A stretch of DNA of 64,000 nucleotides from Janibacter indicus (GCF_900176385.1 NZ_FWXN01000006.1:62001-126000), one strand, 5' to 3'. Shown: positions 50,229-58,505, counted from the stretch's first letter. The notes: generated from the letters alone by a model not told the origin. Program-made: numbers and translations.

Positions 50229-52835
50229 TCAGTCAACGGAGGTCGTCGACGACTCGCACTCCTGGCCGAGCTCTGACTCGTCGATCGTGGTGTCCCACAG
50301 TCCGACCTTGTGCCCGGTCTGGTCGGGGACGCTCTGGTCGGCGTAGTGCAGGCTGGCCGTCTCGAACGACTTGAACTGGTAGATGGCCGCGTTCATGTGC
50401 TGGGCGTTGAACACACCGATCTTGTTGAGCAACTGGAAGTCCTGCACGGTCAGGCCGGTGACGCGGGTGAACAGGTCCGAGTCCAGGGACTCGATGACAT
50501 CCTTGAGAGCTTCCTCGCGGTAGTCCGTGACGTACATGAAGACGGGGATCTTGGCGAGGAACTTCTGGAGCTTCTCGCGGATCTGCTTCTTGACGCCGTT
50601 GGACTCCTTCTTCTCCTTCTTCTCGTCCGGCTCGAGGTTCCCCTTGCCCTTCTCACGCTCGACCTTCTTCAGTTTGCTCGTCGAGGTGACGACCTGCTGG
50701 GCCATGTTCGCCAGGTTGCGGAAGTCCTCGATCTGCTCCAGCCCCTCGAGGAGCTCCTTCTGGTCCAGCAGCGCGGTCAGCGTGTGCTCGTTGACCTCGA
50801 CGAGCACCGGGGAGTTCCACCGGGCGGCCAGGGCGGAGGCCCCGACGCCGGTGGTGGCGATGTTCAGGACGTCTGCGGCGTCGAGCTGGAGCATCTGGCC
50901 GCCGGAGAACTGGAAGATCGGCAGGTAGTTCATCAGGTCGCCGATGGCCTGCTGCGGGGTCGCGTCGTCCCCGACGGTCGCCAGCTTCATGCCGTACTCG
51001 GCGACGAGACCCAAGGCCCGGTTCGGGTCAAACTCGAAGACGAACACCACGTCCTTCTGGACGTCCAGCGACCCGTCGGGCTGCCGGTAGGACCACGGTG
51101 ACTGAATCCGGAACGCGGACTGGAAGTACGACTCTGGTGACTTGAGGGACCGCAGCATGAAGATCGCGCCCCACTCGCGGATGGTCACCCCGGTCATGAG
51201 TTTCCCGCACGAGAGGGTGATCGACCCAGACCGGTTCTGATCGCGGGCGGTCTTGATGGCCTTCTCCACGAGCGGCTTGGCGGCGGCGCCCATGCCGGCC
51301 TTCGGGCCGGCGGCGACGTGGATCTCGTACCCGGAGAAGTAGGGGTGAGCCTGGAGCAGGTCGCGCATCGCGAAGCACGAGGCGACGTCGGCCATATACC
51401 AGACGGAATGCGTGATGGCCTTGGCGAAGTCGGCTGACTCGTACGGGAACGGGGCCTTCTTGCTGCTCTGCCCGAGGATCTGCATCCTCATCTGCTCGGT
51501 TAACTTGCCGCGCAGCATCTCGAGGAACTCCGAGACCCTGGTGGGGTCGATGAAGACGTACTCGCCGGGGGCTGTCGACTTCGACTTCGGGTCGACGCGC
51601 TCAGCCCGGAAGTACTCGCTGAGGTTGAAACCATTGAACTCGCCGTCTTCGGCATACGCCATCGCGCCGGCCCCCATCTCGTAGGCGTACATCCGCATCT
51701 GCGGCAGGTCCACGTACGGGTTCTGCCCGACGGCAGGGTCCCACCGCTCCTTGGCGGCCTGCTCGTCGATGTACGTCCAGTTGAAGATCGCGTCCTCGGT
51801 GAACTCACCATTGGTGATCGCCCGGAACGGTGTCCCCGACAGGTACAGGTAGTTCCGTGCTGTGAAGCCCAGGTCGTCCTCGGTCACCCAGTCCTCGGGC
51901 TCCTCGAGCTCGGCCAGCTTCTTGTCGGTCGGGTCGTACAGGTCGCGAGCCGAGTCACGCCAGGCACCGAAGTGGTACTCGTCGAGGACGATGCAGTCCC
52001 AGTCGGTCAGATGGATCGTCTCGTTGTGCGCCTTGATCGTGCCGTCCGCTGACTTGCCGGTGACGTCCTGGAACGACGCGAACCACACCAGCGGGGCCGC
52101 ACCGTTGACGAGCTCATCGGCGTCCTCGATCGAAGTGGCGCGGTCGACGAAGTGCCACCCTTCGAAGTCCGCGTGGGAAAGCAGGTCGTCCCGCCAGGCG
52201 GCCTGCACCGCAGGCTTGTAAGTGAGCACCAGCACCCGGTTCCAGTCCATCTCTCGGGCCAGCTGGTACGTCGTGAAGGTCTTCCCGAACCGCATCTTCG
52301 CGTTCCACAAGAACCTCGGCGCACGGGAGTCGCCAGCGTGCGCGGTGAAGTACCCGGCGGTGACCGCGACCGCATCCTCCTGCTCGGGACGCATCGGGAA
52401 GTCCAGCGTCCGGGTCGACTCAAAGGCCGTGCCTTGGCGGACCGCGACGATCGCGGCCTTCACCTCGTCCAGGGTCGCCTCGAACCACTCCTGGTCCCTC
52501 GCGATGCCCTGAGCCACGAGCTCCCGGTGAACGTCGTGATCTGAGAACCACGTACCGTCCACGCGCTGCGCCGGCTCGTCCAGCAGGATGTCGACACCCT
52601 TCAAGCCCGGGTACGCAGTGTTCAGCTGCTGCCTGATCCGGTCACGGGCCGTCGGCTTCGTCGTCTCCCCGACCTTGACCAGACCGACGCCGGTCGTGTG
52701 CGTCTGGCCGACCGTGCGCTCCCACGCCGGCTCGCTACGACCCGGCACCGTGTAGACGTAGATCCGCTTGGTCGTCAGGGGTGCTGGAGAGGTCTCCTCG
52801 ACCCCCTCGTCGACGAACACTTGGCCGCCCGTCAC
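50229..52835 (-). CDS. SF2 helicase with N-terminal GIY-YIG (T5orf172-like) domain
   Basis: An 868-residue protein and last gene of the operon. Residues about 20-125 fit the T5orf172/GIY-YIG nuclease fold: RIYVYTVPG, GLVKVGETTKPTARDRIRQQ, WFSDHDVHREL. The helicase follows: Q-like PEQEDAVAV, motif I AKMRFGKTFTTYQLA, motif II VLDEYHFGAW (DEYH), YLYLSGTPFRAI (motif III), and TGVTIREWG and SAFRIQSPW late motifs. A Lys/Glu-rich coiled linker lies near 725-765. It resembles restriction subunits of type III-like systems. GTG start overlapping the methyltransferase stop. Confidence 0.78.
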   Translation of the reverse strand: MTGGQVFVDEGVEETSPAPLTTKRIYVYTVPGRSEPAWERTVGQTHTTGVGLVKVGETTKPTARDRIRQQLNTAYPGLKGVDILLDEPAQRVDGTWFSDHDVHRELVAQGIARDQEWFEATLDEVKAAIVAVRQGTAFESTRTLDFPMRPEQEDAVAVTAGYFTAHAGDSRAPRFLWNAKMRFGKTFTTYQLAREMDWNRVLVLTYKPAVQAAWRDDLLSHADFEGWHFVDRATSIEDADELVNGAAPLVWFASFQDVTGKSADGTIKAHNETIHLTDWDCIVLDEYHFGAWRDSARDLYDPTDKKLAELEEPEDWVTEDDLGFTARNYLYLSGTPFRAITNGEFTEDAIFNWTYIDEQAAKERWDPAVGQNPYVDLPQMRMYAYEMGAGAMAYAEDGEFNGFNLSEYFRAERVDPKSKSTAPGEYVFIDPTRVSEFLEMLRGKLTEQMRMQILGQSSKKAPFPYESADFAKAITHSVWYMADVASCFAMRDLLQAHPYFSGYEIHVAAGPKAGMGAAAKPLVEKAIKTARDQNRSGSITLSCGKLMTGVTIREWGAIFMLRSLKSPESYFQSAFRIQSPWSYRQPDGSLDVQKDVVFVFEFDPNRALGLVAEYGMKLATVGDDATPQQAIGDLMNYLPIFQFSGGQMLQLDAADVLNIATTGVGASALAARWNSPVLVEVNEHTLTALLDQKELLEGLEQIEDFRNLANMAQQVVTSTSKLKKVEREKGKGNLEPDEKKEKKESNGVKKQIREKLQKFLAKIPVFMYVTDYREEALKDVIESLDSDLFTRVTGLTVQDFQLLNKIGVFNAQHMNAAIYQFKSFETASLHYADQSVPDQTGHKVGLWDTTIDESELGQECESSTTSVD

Positions 52836-54400
52836 GTGAGCGGTTCCTTTTCGGGCGCCGGCATCTCGTTGACCTGCGACTCAATGAAAGCAATCTCCTC
52901 CGGGCAGATCCCGTATCTCTCGTAGAGCGCAGCGTCCGTCCAGTGGCGGTCCAACGGGACGTCGGGGACGAAGGCATAAACGTCCTTGGTTGCGTGCTGC
53001 GATGGCTTGCGTAGTGAGACCAAGAACCGCACAAAGCGCGTGCGGAGGTATGCGGCTAGAGATTCGGCCTCGCCCTGCGTTGCAAAGCGGCCAGCGACCA
53101 AATAGGTCTCTGTGCAGGCGGTGTCTGGACCCGCAACGATAGGACGGCTGAGGAACATCGTCTCGACGGCGGCACTGGTCCCCTGGACTGCTGTCATGAG
53201 CACCTTCCAGTCGTCGCTCCAGGCACGATTCGTGACGAGCTCACTTCGACTCACCCAGGAGCGTCGCTGCGACCCGTAGAGGCGGATAGGCGAGTTCTTG
53301 CCCTCGGGTGTGGGGGAACCGTGGAAGTTCGTCGGCAGGCCGAAAGGCTTGCGGCTCGAAACCTTCGAGGACAGCGTCGCCTCACCTAGCGACCTGACCT
53401 TGTCCAGGATCGGGACTGCTTCGTTCCGTCGGATCAGGACTCCGTAGCCCCCCAGGTGTCTGGATACGGCGGGGCCGACCGGCACGCCGTCCCACATCGT
53501 CTGCACGCGGCAGGGACCCGAGTGCTCACGATCCCAGAGGAAGTAGGAGACACCGCCCCTGATCTTCACTCCCGGAAAGCAGTCGTACAACTTGGGGTAG
53601 TCGACCAACTCTGCCAGGTGAGAGTCCGACAGCATCGAGTCCCTGAACGTATCCAGCCCCTTGCCCCCCGCGAACCACCGCGAAGGGGTAATCATGACCA
53701 CGTAACGAGGGTCGAGGCTGATCGCCGTGGACACGAACTCCTGATAGATCGGGGTTGCGCTCGTACCGTGTCCTCCGTCGTCGACCTGGTACGGCGGGTT
53801 CCCGACGATGACATCGAACTTCATGTCCTGCATCTCCTTGGTCGGGTAGACCCCGTGGATGAACGAGTAGGCGTGGTTCTCGCGACCTTCGCCGCGTTCG
53901 AGATCGAGAGGTGCGCCGCAGGCTGTGCAGCCACCAGTAACGGTGCCGTCCTTCTTCTTCGGGAAGGTGTGCTCGGCGCGGACGAACGGGATATTCCCGT
54001 CGGGATGGTCGAAGCGGAAGACGCTGTGCTCGCCGGACGCGTCTCGTGAGTAGTAAAGGGACCGGCGCGAGATGATCCCGGTCATCTCGGTGATCGAGGT
54101 GCCCCAGAGCATATGCTTGTAGATGTGCTCTCGGCGTTCGTCGAAATCGGGGATCTGGTCGGAGAGCCCTTCGAGGAGGCGGGCCGCAGCTTCGCGCAGG
54201 AAGACCCCCGACTTGCAGACCGGATCGAGCCACACGTAGTCGTCCTTGCCCCAGACCTCGCCCGGGAGGATGTCGAGCATCGCTCGCGCGAGCTTCGGCG
54301 GGGTTGGGACCTCGTCGTTCGAGAGTTGGGCCAGGCAGTCGAGGATGTCGGGGATGTGCTGGCCTGTCCGGATCTGCTTCGCCAGTTCGGCCTTACTCAT
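52832..54400 (-). CDS. Eco57I-type N6-adenine DNA methyltransferase subunit
   Basis: A 522-residue protein. PKLARAMLDILPGEVWGKDD then YVWLDPVCKSGVFLREAAAR has the diverged SAM-binding motif I (DPxCKSGxFL), and FDVIVGNPPYQVDDGGHGTS gives the catalytic NPPY near residue 205. GCTACGAPLDLERGEG contains two of the cysteines of a small zinc-like site. The C-terminal half is a target-recognition-like region (SRKPFGLPTNF, YETYLVAGRFATQGEAESLA). Overlaps both operon neighbours by 4 bases. It lies between a smaller methyltransferase-like gene and the helicase. Confidence 0.82.
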   Translation of the reverse strand: MSKAELAKQIRTGQHIPDILDCLAQLSNDEVPTPPKLARAMLDILPGEVWGKDDYVWLDPVCKSGVFLREAAARLLEGLSDQIPDFDERREHIYKHMLWGTSITEMTGIISRRSLYYSRDASGEHSVFRFDHPDGNIPFVRAEHTFPKKKDGTVTGGCTACGAPLDLERGEGRENHAYSFIHGVYPTKEMQDMKFDVIVGNPPYQVDDGGHGTSATPIYQEFVSTAISLDPRYVVMITPSRWFAGGKGLDTFRDSMLSDSHLAELVDYPKLYDCFPGVKIRGGVSYFLWDREHSGPCRVQTMWDGVPVGPAVSRHLGGYGVLIRRNEAVPILDKVRSLGEATLSSKVSSRKPFGLPTNFHGSPTPEGKNSPIRLYGSQRRSWVSRSELVTNRAWSDDWKVLMTAVQGTSAAVETMFLSRPIVAGPDTACTETYLVAGRFATQGEAESLAAYLRTRFVRFLVSLRKPSQHATKDVYAFVPDVPLDRHWTDAALYERYGICPEEIAFIESQVNEMPAPEKEPLT

Positions 54401-55089
54401 GCGAAAGCTCCCTTGCCTGGGGTGGGCGCGGCAACCGGGTCGGGGTTGTCAGCAAGCAGACTGAAGTGGATGGGAACGGTGTCCCGCGCCGGGGCAGACT
54501 CAGACAGCGAGGTGAACAAGTCGAACTCCTGCTCGGTCTCCTCGAGCTTCGACCACTCGCGGATCACATACCCGGCCTTGCGCTGCCAGTGGTATTCGAC
54601 GATGTCGATGTCCTTGGCGTCGGTGAGGGTGTTCGCTCGCACGATGTTCGACGCGAGGACCGCGTCGACGGCGCTGAAGAAGCCCGACGAGACTGCCTCT
54701 GTGCTCAACGCGATGTTCATGTGGTGCTCCATCTCGACACGCATGTAGTGCCGAGAGGCGTCGACGTTCGACTGGTCGATGTCGATCCCGTAGATGGACG
54801 ACAGAGCCCGCAGGGCAGCCGCTTCGATCGTGGCTGCGGTGCGCTGGTGCGGGCGGCCGACGTACGCGAGCTTGCGGTCGAGGATCTCGACGAGGAAGTT
54901 CCCGGATCCACATGCCGGCTCGAGGAAGGTTCGGCCGATGTTCTTCGGGTCGGCCCCCGAGGGGAACATGTCGGGGACGAGGTCGAGCATGGCCTTGACC
55001 TCCCGCTCGCGCGTGTAGACCTCGGCGAGGTCACGGACGCGCTCCCGGGTCTTCGTCTGCGACGTGACGGCGTCGCGGTGGCGAATCAT
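54397..55089 (-). CDS. N6-DNA methyltransferase-like subunit
   Basis: A 230-residue protein with VYTREREVKAMLDLVPDMFP, then the SAM motif I FLEPACGSGNFLVEIL near 55, and YGIDIDQSNVDASRHYMRVE (motif II-like). There is no (N/D)PPY; at the expected place is IDIVEYHWQRKAGYVIREW. So it looks like a half-methyltransferase that would need the next protein for its catalytic motif IV. The ATG overlaps the stop of a 25-codon leader ORF. Stop overlaps the next start (ATGA). Confidence 0.78.
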   Translation of the reverse strand: MIRHRDAVTSQTKTRERVRDLAEVYTREREVKAMLDLVPDMFPSGADPKNIGRTFLEPACGSGNFLVEILDRKLAYVGRPHQRTAATIEAAALRALSSIYGIDIDQSNVDASRHYMRVEMEHHMNIALSTEAVSSGFFSAVDAVLASNIVRANTLTDAKDIDIVEYHWQRKAGYVIREWSKLEETEQEFDLFTSLSESAPARDTVPIHFSLLADNPDPVAAPTPGKGAFA

Positions 55090-55163
55090 GAGCCGCCCAC
55101 CCGGAGGTCGAGTTGTCGACGGCCGCGCTCGTCGGGCCCGTCGATGATCGGGATGAGCGTCAC
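55086..55163 (-). CDS. 25-residue leader ORF of the methyltransferase operon
   Basis: MTLIPIIDGPDERGRRQLDL and GGS at the end. AAGGAG lies seven bases before the GTG, and the stop overlaps the methyltransferase ATG as ATGA, so its translation would couple to the operon. Most third codon bases are G or C. It could be a leader peptide or the last piece of a lost gene. Confidence 0.45.
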   Translation of the reverse strand: MTLIPIIDGPDERGRRQLDLRVGGS

Positions 55164-55197
55164 GCCCAGACTCCTTCTGCCCACATGCACTGATGGC

Positions 55198-55224
55198 AGC
55201 GGTAAACCCGCTGGTCTAATCCTA
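55198..55224 (-). promoter_or_regulatory. putative promoter/operator of the methyltransferase operon
   Basis: On the minus strand TAGGAT (55224-55219) could be the -10 of the operon. Directly downstream AGCGGTAAACCCGCT (plus strand 55198-55212) is a perfect inverted repeat AGCGG-N5-CCGCT at the likely transcription start, a candidate operator for a controller protein. Confidence 0.35.
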
Positions 55225-55281
55225 CGGACGGGTAGCGACAGCGACCCCTCACCGACGGTTGTGTGCCACCACGCCGCCGCG

Positions 55282-55560
55282 TCAGCTGGGTGGAAGGACC
55301 CAGGTGTCCGACTGACCGTGACTCCGGAGGGCTACCGCGGCCAGCAGGTTAACGTCGAGTGCGAGACCGATAGCCACCACGTCGCCCAACTCATCCAGAC
55401 CTCGCCCCGCAGGATGCGCCCTAACCGGTCCTCGGGGATCGCCGCTGCCTTGGCTAAGTCCCGCACTGTCTCACCACTCCCGGTCCAGCCACGTCGTGAC
55501 TACTCGAGCCAAGGCTGCCTGCAACCAGGCAGCTCGCCCTTCAGCCGCGGGTCCGACCAC
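55282..55560 (-). pseudogene. broken XRE-type HTH regulator gene
   Basis: Several frames of the minus strand together read as a small helix-turn-helix protein: AALARVVTTWLDREW, then ETVRDLAKAAAIPEDRLGRI, LRGEVW and, after a one-base shift near 55398, LDELGDVVAIGLALDVNLLA. That order is usual for XRE-like regulators, which often control restriction-modification genes. The in-frame stop and shift imply decay unless the sequence has errors. Confidence 0.35.
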
Positions 55561-55704
55561 CGACCTCAGACTCCGGTCCAGATCCTCTCCTACCTCGCTC
55601 TGCTGGTCTGCGACGGCTGCGGCATCAGGACCCACGACGCATGAGGACGAGCCCGAAAACTGGACGGCGGGCTGACGAACGATCGCGGCGGTCGGTGGGG
55701 GCGT

Positions 55705-56033
55705 ACCGCGGGCTGCCGTCGCTCGGCTACGCCCTGACCCAGGGTCGGCGGGCGGCCGCCGGCTGGCCCGCCCTCGCCGGCAACCACGTGATGATCCGCT
55801 GCGCAGGGGGTGTGGTCGTCCTGTGCCACCTCCAGCGCGGCAGCCTGTCGGTGACGGTCGGCGAGCAGGTGGGCACCGGTCAGCCGGTGGCGCGCTGCGG
55901 CAACTCGGGCAACAGCACCGAGCCCCACGTCCACGTCCAGGCCATCGACCGGCTGCCCGTCGAGGTGGCGAGCGCGGTGCCGATGAGCTGCGACGGTCGG
56001 CTCCCGCACAACGGCGAGGTCATCGAGGGCTGA
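55705..56033 (+). pseudogene. 5'-truncated second copy of the M23-type gene
   Basis: The 3' 330 bases of the gene at 48153: RGLPSLGYALTQGRRAAAGW, LCHLQRGSLSVTVGEQVGTG and STEPHVHVQAIDRLPVE, ending with DGRLPHNGEVIEG and a stop at 56033. The HxH motif is present but the part with the H-x-D ligands is missing. The 5' half was lost at the island's right border. DNA identity to the left copy is about 94%. Confidence 0.75.
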
Positions 56034-56049
56034 CCCGCGCCGAGCACGA

Positions 56050-56085
56050 CGAAGGGCGTCGCACCAGCTGGTGCGACGCCCTTCG
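56050..56085. terminator. 36-bp perfect palindrome, bidirectional terminator
   Basis: CGAAGGGCGTCGCACCAG followed directly by its reverse complement, with no loop in the DNA. It lies 17 bases after the M23 stop and 8 bases after the 3' end of tRNA-Leu on the other strand, so it can end both transcripts. Its outer arms are the genome's CGAAGGG motif in both orientations. Confidence 0.75.
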
Positions 56086-56092
56086 ACATGTG

Positions 56093-56175
56093 TGCGCGAG
56101 GGGGGATTTGAACCCCCACGCCCTTTCGGACACTGGCACCTGAAGCCAGCGCGTCTGCCGTTCCGCCACTCGCGC
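56093..56175 (-). tRNA. tRNA-Leu (anticodon CAG)
   Basis: The minus strand from 56175 folds as a class II tRNA: acceptor GCGCGAG/CTCGCGC, D arm with GGCGGAACGGCAGACGC, anticodon stem around CTTCAGGT, variable arm TGTCCGAAAGGGCG and T arm GGGGGTTCAAATCCCCC. The discriminator is A and CCA is not encoded. The anticodon CAG reads the leucine codon CTG, the main leucine codon here. A tRNA-Leu beside fhaA is also found in mycobacteria. Confidence 0.95.
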
Positions 56176-56253
56176 AAAGAGTGCGCCCATCGCCTTCCGG
56201 CGCACGAGCCGTCTCATTGTGCCCCATGACCGGGCAGATCCCCAAAGCGAGGG

Positions 56254-56886
56254 TCAGTCGCTCTCGCTCACGGCGATGTGCTGCTGGGCGAGGCGACGCA
56301 GCGGGGCGAGGACCCGGTCGACGAGGACGGTGCCGAGCACCACCTGCCGCACCGCGCCGGCGGCGTCCGGCGGGACGGAGTCGACGTCGACGCGGGCGAT
56401 GCGCAGCACGGCGTCGGCGTACGTCGTCATCCGTGCCTCGTCGAGACCGAGGCCGGCGGCGTCGCACGCGGCCCACGCCGTGTCGAGATCGTCGATGACC
56501 GGGTCGTGGGGGTGCACCTGCCAGCCCGCCTCCGCCAGCCAGGCACGGGCCCGCGAAGGGGGGTTCCCCCCTTCGTCGGGGTCGTCACCCTCGGGACCGG
56601 CCACGAAGTCCTCGCCCAGGAGGGCCCGCTGGGCGGCGCCCAGCACGTCGACCCGGGAGGTGCCGGGGTCGGCGATGACCTCGAGGACCTGCCGGGTCGT
56701 GGCCAGGGACAGCCCGCCGACACTCGTCAGCGCGCGGATGAGACGCACCCGCTCGACGTGCGCGTCCCCGTAGGCCGCGCTGGTGCGCGACAGCGCCTCG
56801 CCCGGCGGCAGCAGGCTCTCGCGCAGGTAGTACTTGAGCGTGGCGACCGGGACGTCGGTCGCCGCGGACAGCTCGGAGATCTTCAT
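56254..56886 (-). CDS. MerR family transcriptional regulator
   Basis: A 210-residue regulator. MKISELSAATDVPVATLKYY, then LRESLLPPGEALSRTSAAYG and VERVRLIRALTSVGGLSLAT form the N-terminal MerR HTH, but with TLKYYLRESL where classical members have TIRYYERIGL. The C-terminal 140 residues are a unique ligand-binding part with no metal-binding cysteines. The ATG at 56886 follows AGAGGTGAG. A CGAAGGGGGGTTCCCCCCTTCG palindrome lies within its coding region. It is divergent from a DUF4188 gene it probably controls. Confidence 0.85.
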   Translation of the reverse strand: MKISELSAATDVPVATLKYYLRESLLPPGEALSRTSAAYGDAHVERVRLIRALTSVGGLSLATTRQVLEVIADPGTSRVDVLGAAQRALLGEDFVAGPEGDDPDEGGNPPSRARAWLAEAGWQVHPHDPVIDDLDTAWAACDAAGLGLDEARMTTYADAVLRIARVDVDSVPPDAAGAVRQVVLGTVLVDRVLAPLRRLAQQHIAVSESD

Positions 56887-56905
56887 CAGGCTCACCTCTT
56901 GCGCC

Positions 56906-56945
56906 GGATAGTAGTCCTACCCAATACTGGATAGCGGCACTATCC
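56906..56945. promoter_or_regulatory. divergent promoter region with repeated GGATAG/CTATCC
   Basis: GGATAGT (56906-56912) and its inverse ACTATCC (56939-56945), with a further GGATAG at 56929-56934, lie between the MerR gene and the DUF4188 gene. These are probably the regulator's operator and the stretched promoter typical of MerR control. Confidence 0.45.
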
Positions 56946-56970
56946 ATTTGGCACCAGGGAGGCACCGACC

Positions 56971-57468
56971 ATGCAGCACCACACCCACGCGCACGACGAC
57001 GACGTCGTCGTCTTCAACATCGGCATGACCATCGCCAGGCCCCACCGCATCGACCTCTGGTGGCCGGTCTTCGTCGCCATGCCGCGGATGATCGCCGAGC
57101 TGGAGCGCAATCGCGCGGCAGCCGAGCGCGGCGAGGCCGAGGACCTCGGCTTCCTCGGCGCGACGACACTCATGGGCCGCCGCGGCCCCTGGGTCGTCCA
57201 GTACTGGCGCAGCACCGAGCAGCTCTACCGCTATGCCAGCTCCGCCGACCACGCCCACCTGCCGGCGTGGAAGGCCTTCAACGCCGCCGGCCGCAAGCAC
57301 CCCGGGGCCGTCGGCATCTGGCACGAGACCTTCGCCGTGCCCGCGAGCGGTGTCGAGACCCTCTACGGCAACGGCGCGCAGATCGGCCTGGGGGCGGCAA
57401 CCGGCACCGTCGAGGTGAGCCGACGTGGCGCCCGGGCCCGCACCCGCCTGGGCTCGCGGGTCGCCTGA
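56971..57468 (+). CDS. DUF4188 domain protein
   Basis: A 165-residue protein. Its core reads VVVFNIGMTIARPHRIDLWW, MPRMIAELERN, GFLGATTLMGRRGPWVVQYW and RSTEQLYRYASSADHAHLPA, then WHETFAVPASGVETLYGN. This is the DUF4188 (monooxygenase-like, ferredoxin-like fold) family; activity is unproven, although related proteins have been linked to the metabolism of aldoxime- or haem-like substrates. The N-terminal HHTHAHDDD is His-rich. ATG after CAGGGAGG. Divergent from the MerR gene. Confidence 0.85.
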   Translation: MQHHTHAHDDDVVVFNIGMTIARPHRIDLWWPVFVAMPRMIAELERNRAAAERGEAEDLGFLGATTLMGRRGPWVVQYWRSTEQLYRYASSADHAHLPAWKAFNAAGRKHPGAVGIWHETFAVPASGVETLYGNGAQIGLGAATGTVEVSRRGARARTRLGSRVA

Positions 57469-57590
57469 CGCGCGGCTCCCGCCGGTGGAGGTATCCGCGA
57501 CCGGCTATCCGGTCGCTGCCACCTCGACCCGACCCGGGCGCCGCACGACCTTGAGGAATTGCGAAAGAAGGGCGGGCGAAGGGGGCGGCC

Positions 57591-58505
57591 TCAGGCGGCG
57601 CGGGCCTCGTCGACGCCGCGGGCGGCCTCGAGCAGCAGGTCGATCGCGCGCTGCGCCGCCGGGTTGGTCTCGGAGGAGTCGCGCAGCAGGGCGACGATGC
57701 GGCGGCGCGGCACCGGATCACTCACCTCGAGCACGGCGGTCCCGGCAGGGGCAGTCAGCGCCGCCAGCCGCGGCAGGACGCACACGCCGACCCCGGCAGC
57801 GACGAAGGCCATCGCCGTGTGATGGTCGTCGGAGCGGGCGACGTAGTTGGGCGTGACCCCGGCCGCGGCCGCGGCGCGGTTGATGATCTGGGTGCACATG
57901 CTCTCGACCCGGTCGTCACGGATCCACGCCTCGTCGACGAGGTCCGCCAGCCCGATCTCGCCGCGATCGGCGAGCGGGTGGTCGCGGGGCACGACGCACA
58001 CGTAGGTCTCCTCGGCGAGCACGCGACGGCAGCGGCCGGGCGTCTCGGGCAGCTCGACCTCGAGATCCTCGACCCGGATGTCGATGTCGGCGCGCAACCC
58101 CTGCTGCTGCAGCGCCGTCTCGTTGAGCGCCAGGTCGACGACCAGGCCGGGGAACTCCTCGCGCAACCGGCGGACCACCGACGGCACCCACTGCTGCGCG
58201 GCCGAGCTGAAGGAGGCGATCTCCAGACCACCGGTGTGCCCGGCCCGCAAGTCGTCGACCATCCCGGTGAGCCGGGCGAGGTTGCCCATGAGCTCCTCGG
58301 ACTCGGCGGCGAGCAGGCGACCGGTCGCGGTTGGCACGATGCCGCGTCCCGCCTTCTCGAAGAGGGTCAGCCCCGTCTCCCGCTGGAGGGCGGTGATGTG
58401 CTGGCTGATCGTCGACGGCGTGTAGCCGAGATGGCGGGCGGCGGCCTGCACGGAGCCGCTGGCGACGACGGCGCGGAAGACCCGGATGCGGTTGACGTCG
58501 AGCAT
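57591..58505 (-). CDS. LysR family transcriptional regulator
   Basis: A 304-residue regulator. The N-terminal HTH is VNRIRVFRAVVASGSVQAAA, then RHLGYTPSTISQHITALQRE and TGLTLFEKAGRGIVPTATG, standard for LysR. The substrate domain (about 90-300) has a periplasmic-binding fold with LEIASFSSAAQQWVPSVVRR and CVLPRLAALTA. No co-located metabolic gene shows its ligand; the next gene, divergent, is a short ORF. The start is the ATG at 58505. Confidence 0.9.
   Translation of the reverse strand: MLDVNRIRVFRAVVASGSVQAAARHLGYTPSTISQHITALQRETGLTLFEKAGRGIVPTATGRLLAAESEELMGNLARLTGMVDDLRAGHTGGLEIASFSSAAQQWVPSVVRRLREEFPGLVVDLALNETALQQQGLRADIDIRVEDLEVELPETPGRCRRVLAEETYVCVVPRDHPLADRGEIGLADLVDEAWIRDDRVESMCTQIINRAAAAAGVTPNYVARSDDHHTAMAFVAAGVGVCVLPRLAALTAPAGTAVLEVSDPVPRRRIVALLRDSSETNPAAQRAIDLLLEAARGVDEARAA

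Larger units (their letters stand above)
48758..55690. mobile_element. genomic island with defence-type genes
   Basis: The island is bounded by two M23 3'-end copies (48430-48757 and 55705-56033, about 94% identical) and lies beside tRNA-Leu. Its base content is lower than the flanks. The CGAAGGG motif, at about 12 per 7 kb elsewhere, is seen three times within it. It holds a DUF4062 gene and a three-gene methyltransferase/helicase operon. No integrase or att core is visible. Boundaries are approximate. Confidence 0.6.

Noticed and set aside
55597-55644. GCGIRTHDA peptide as part of a gene
   Set aside because: Such peptides are a common translation artefact; no longer homologous protein can be read.
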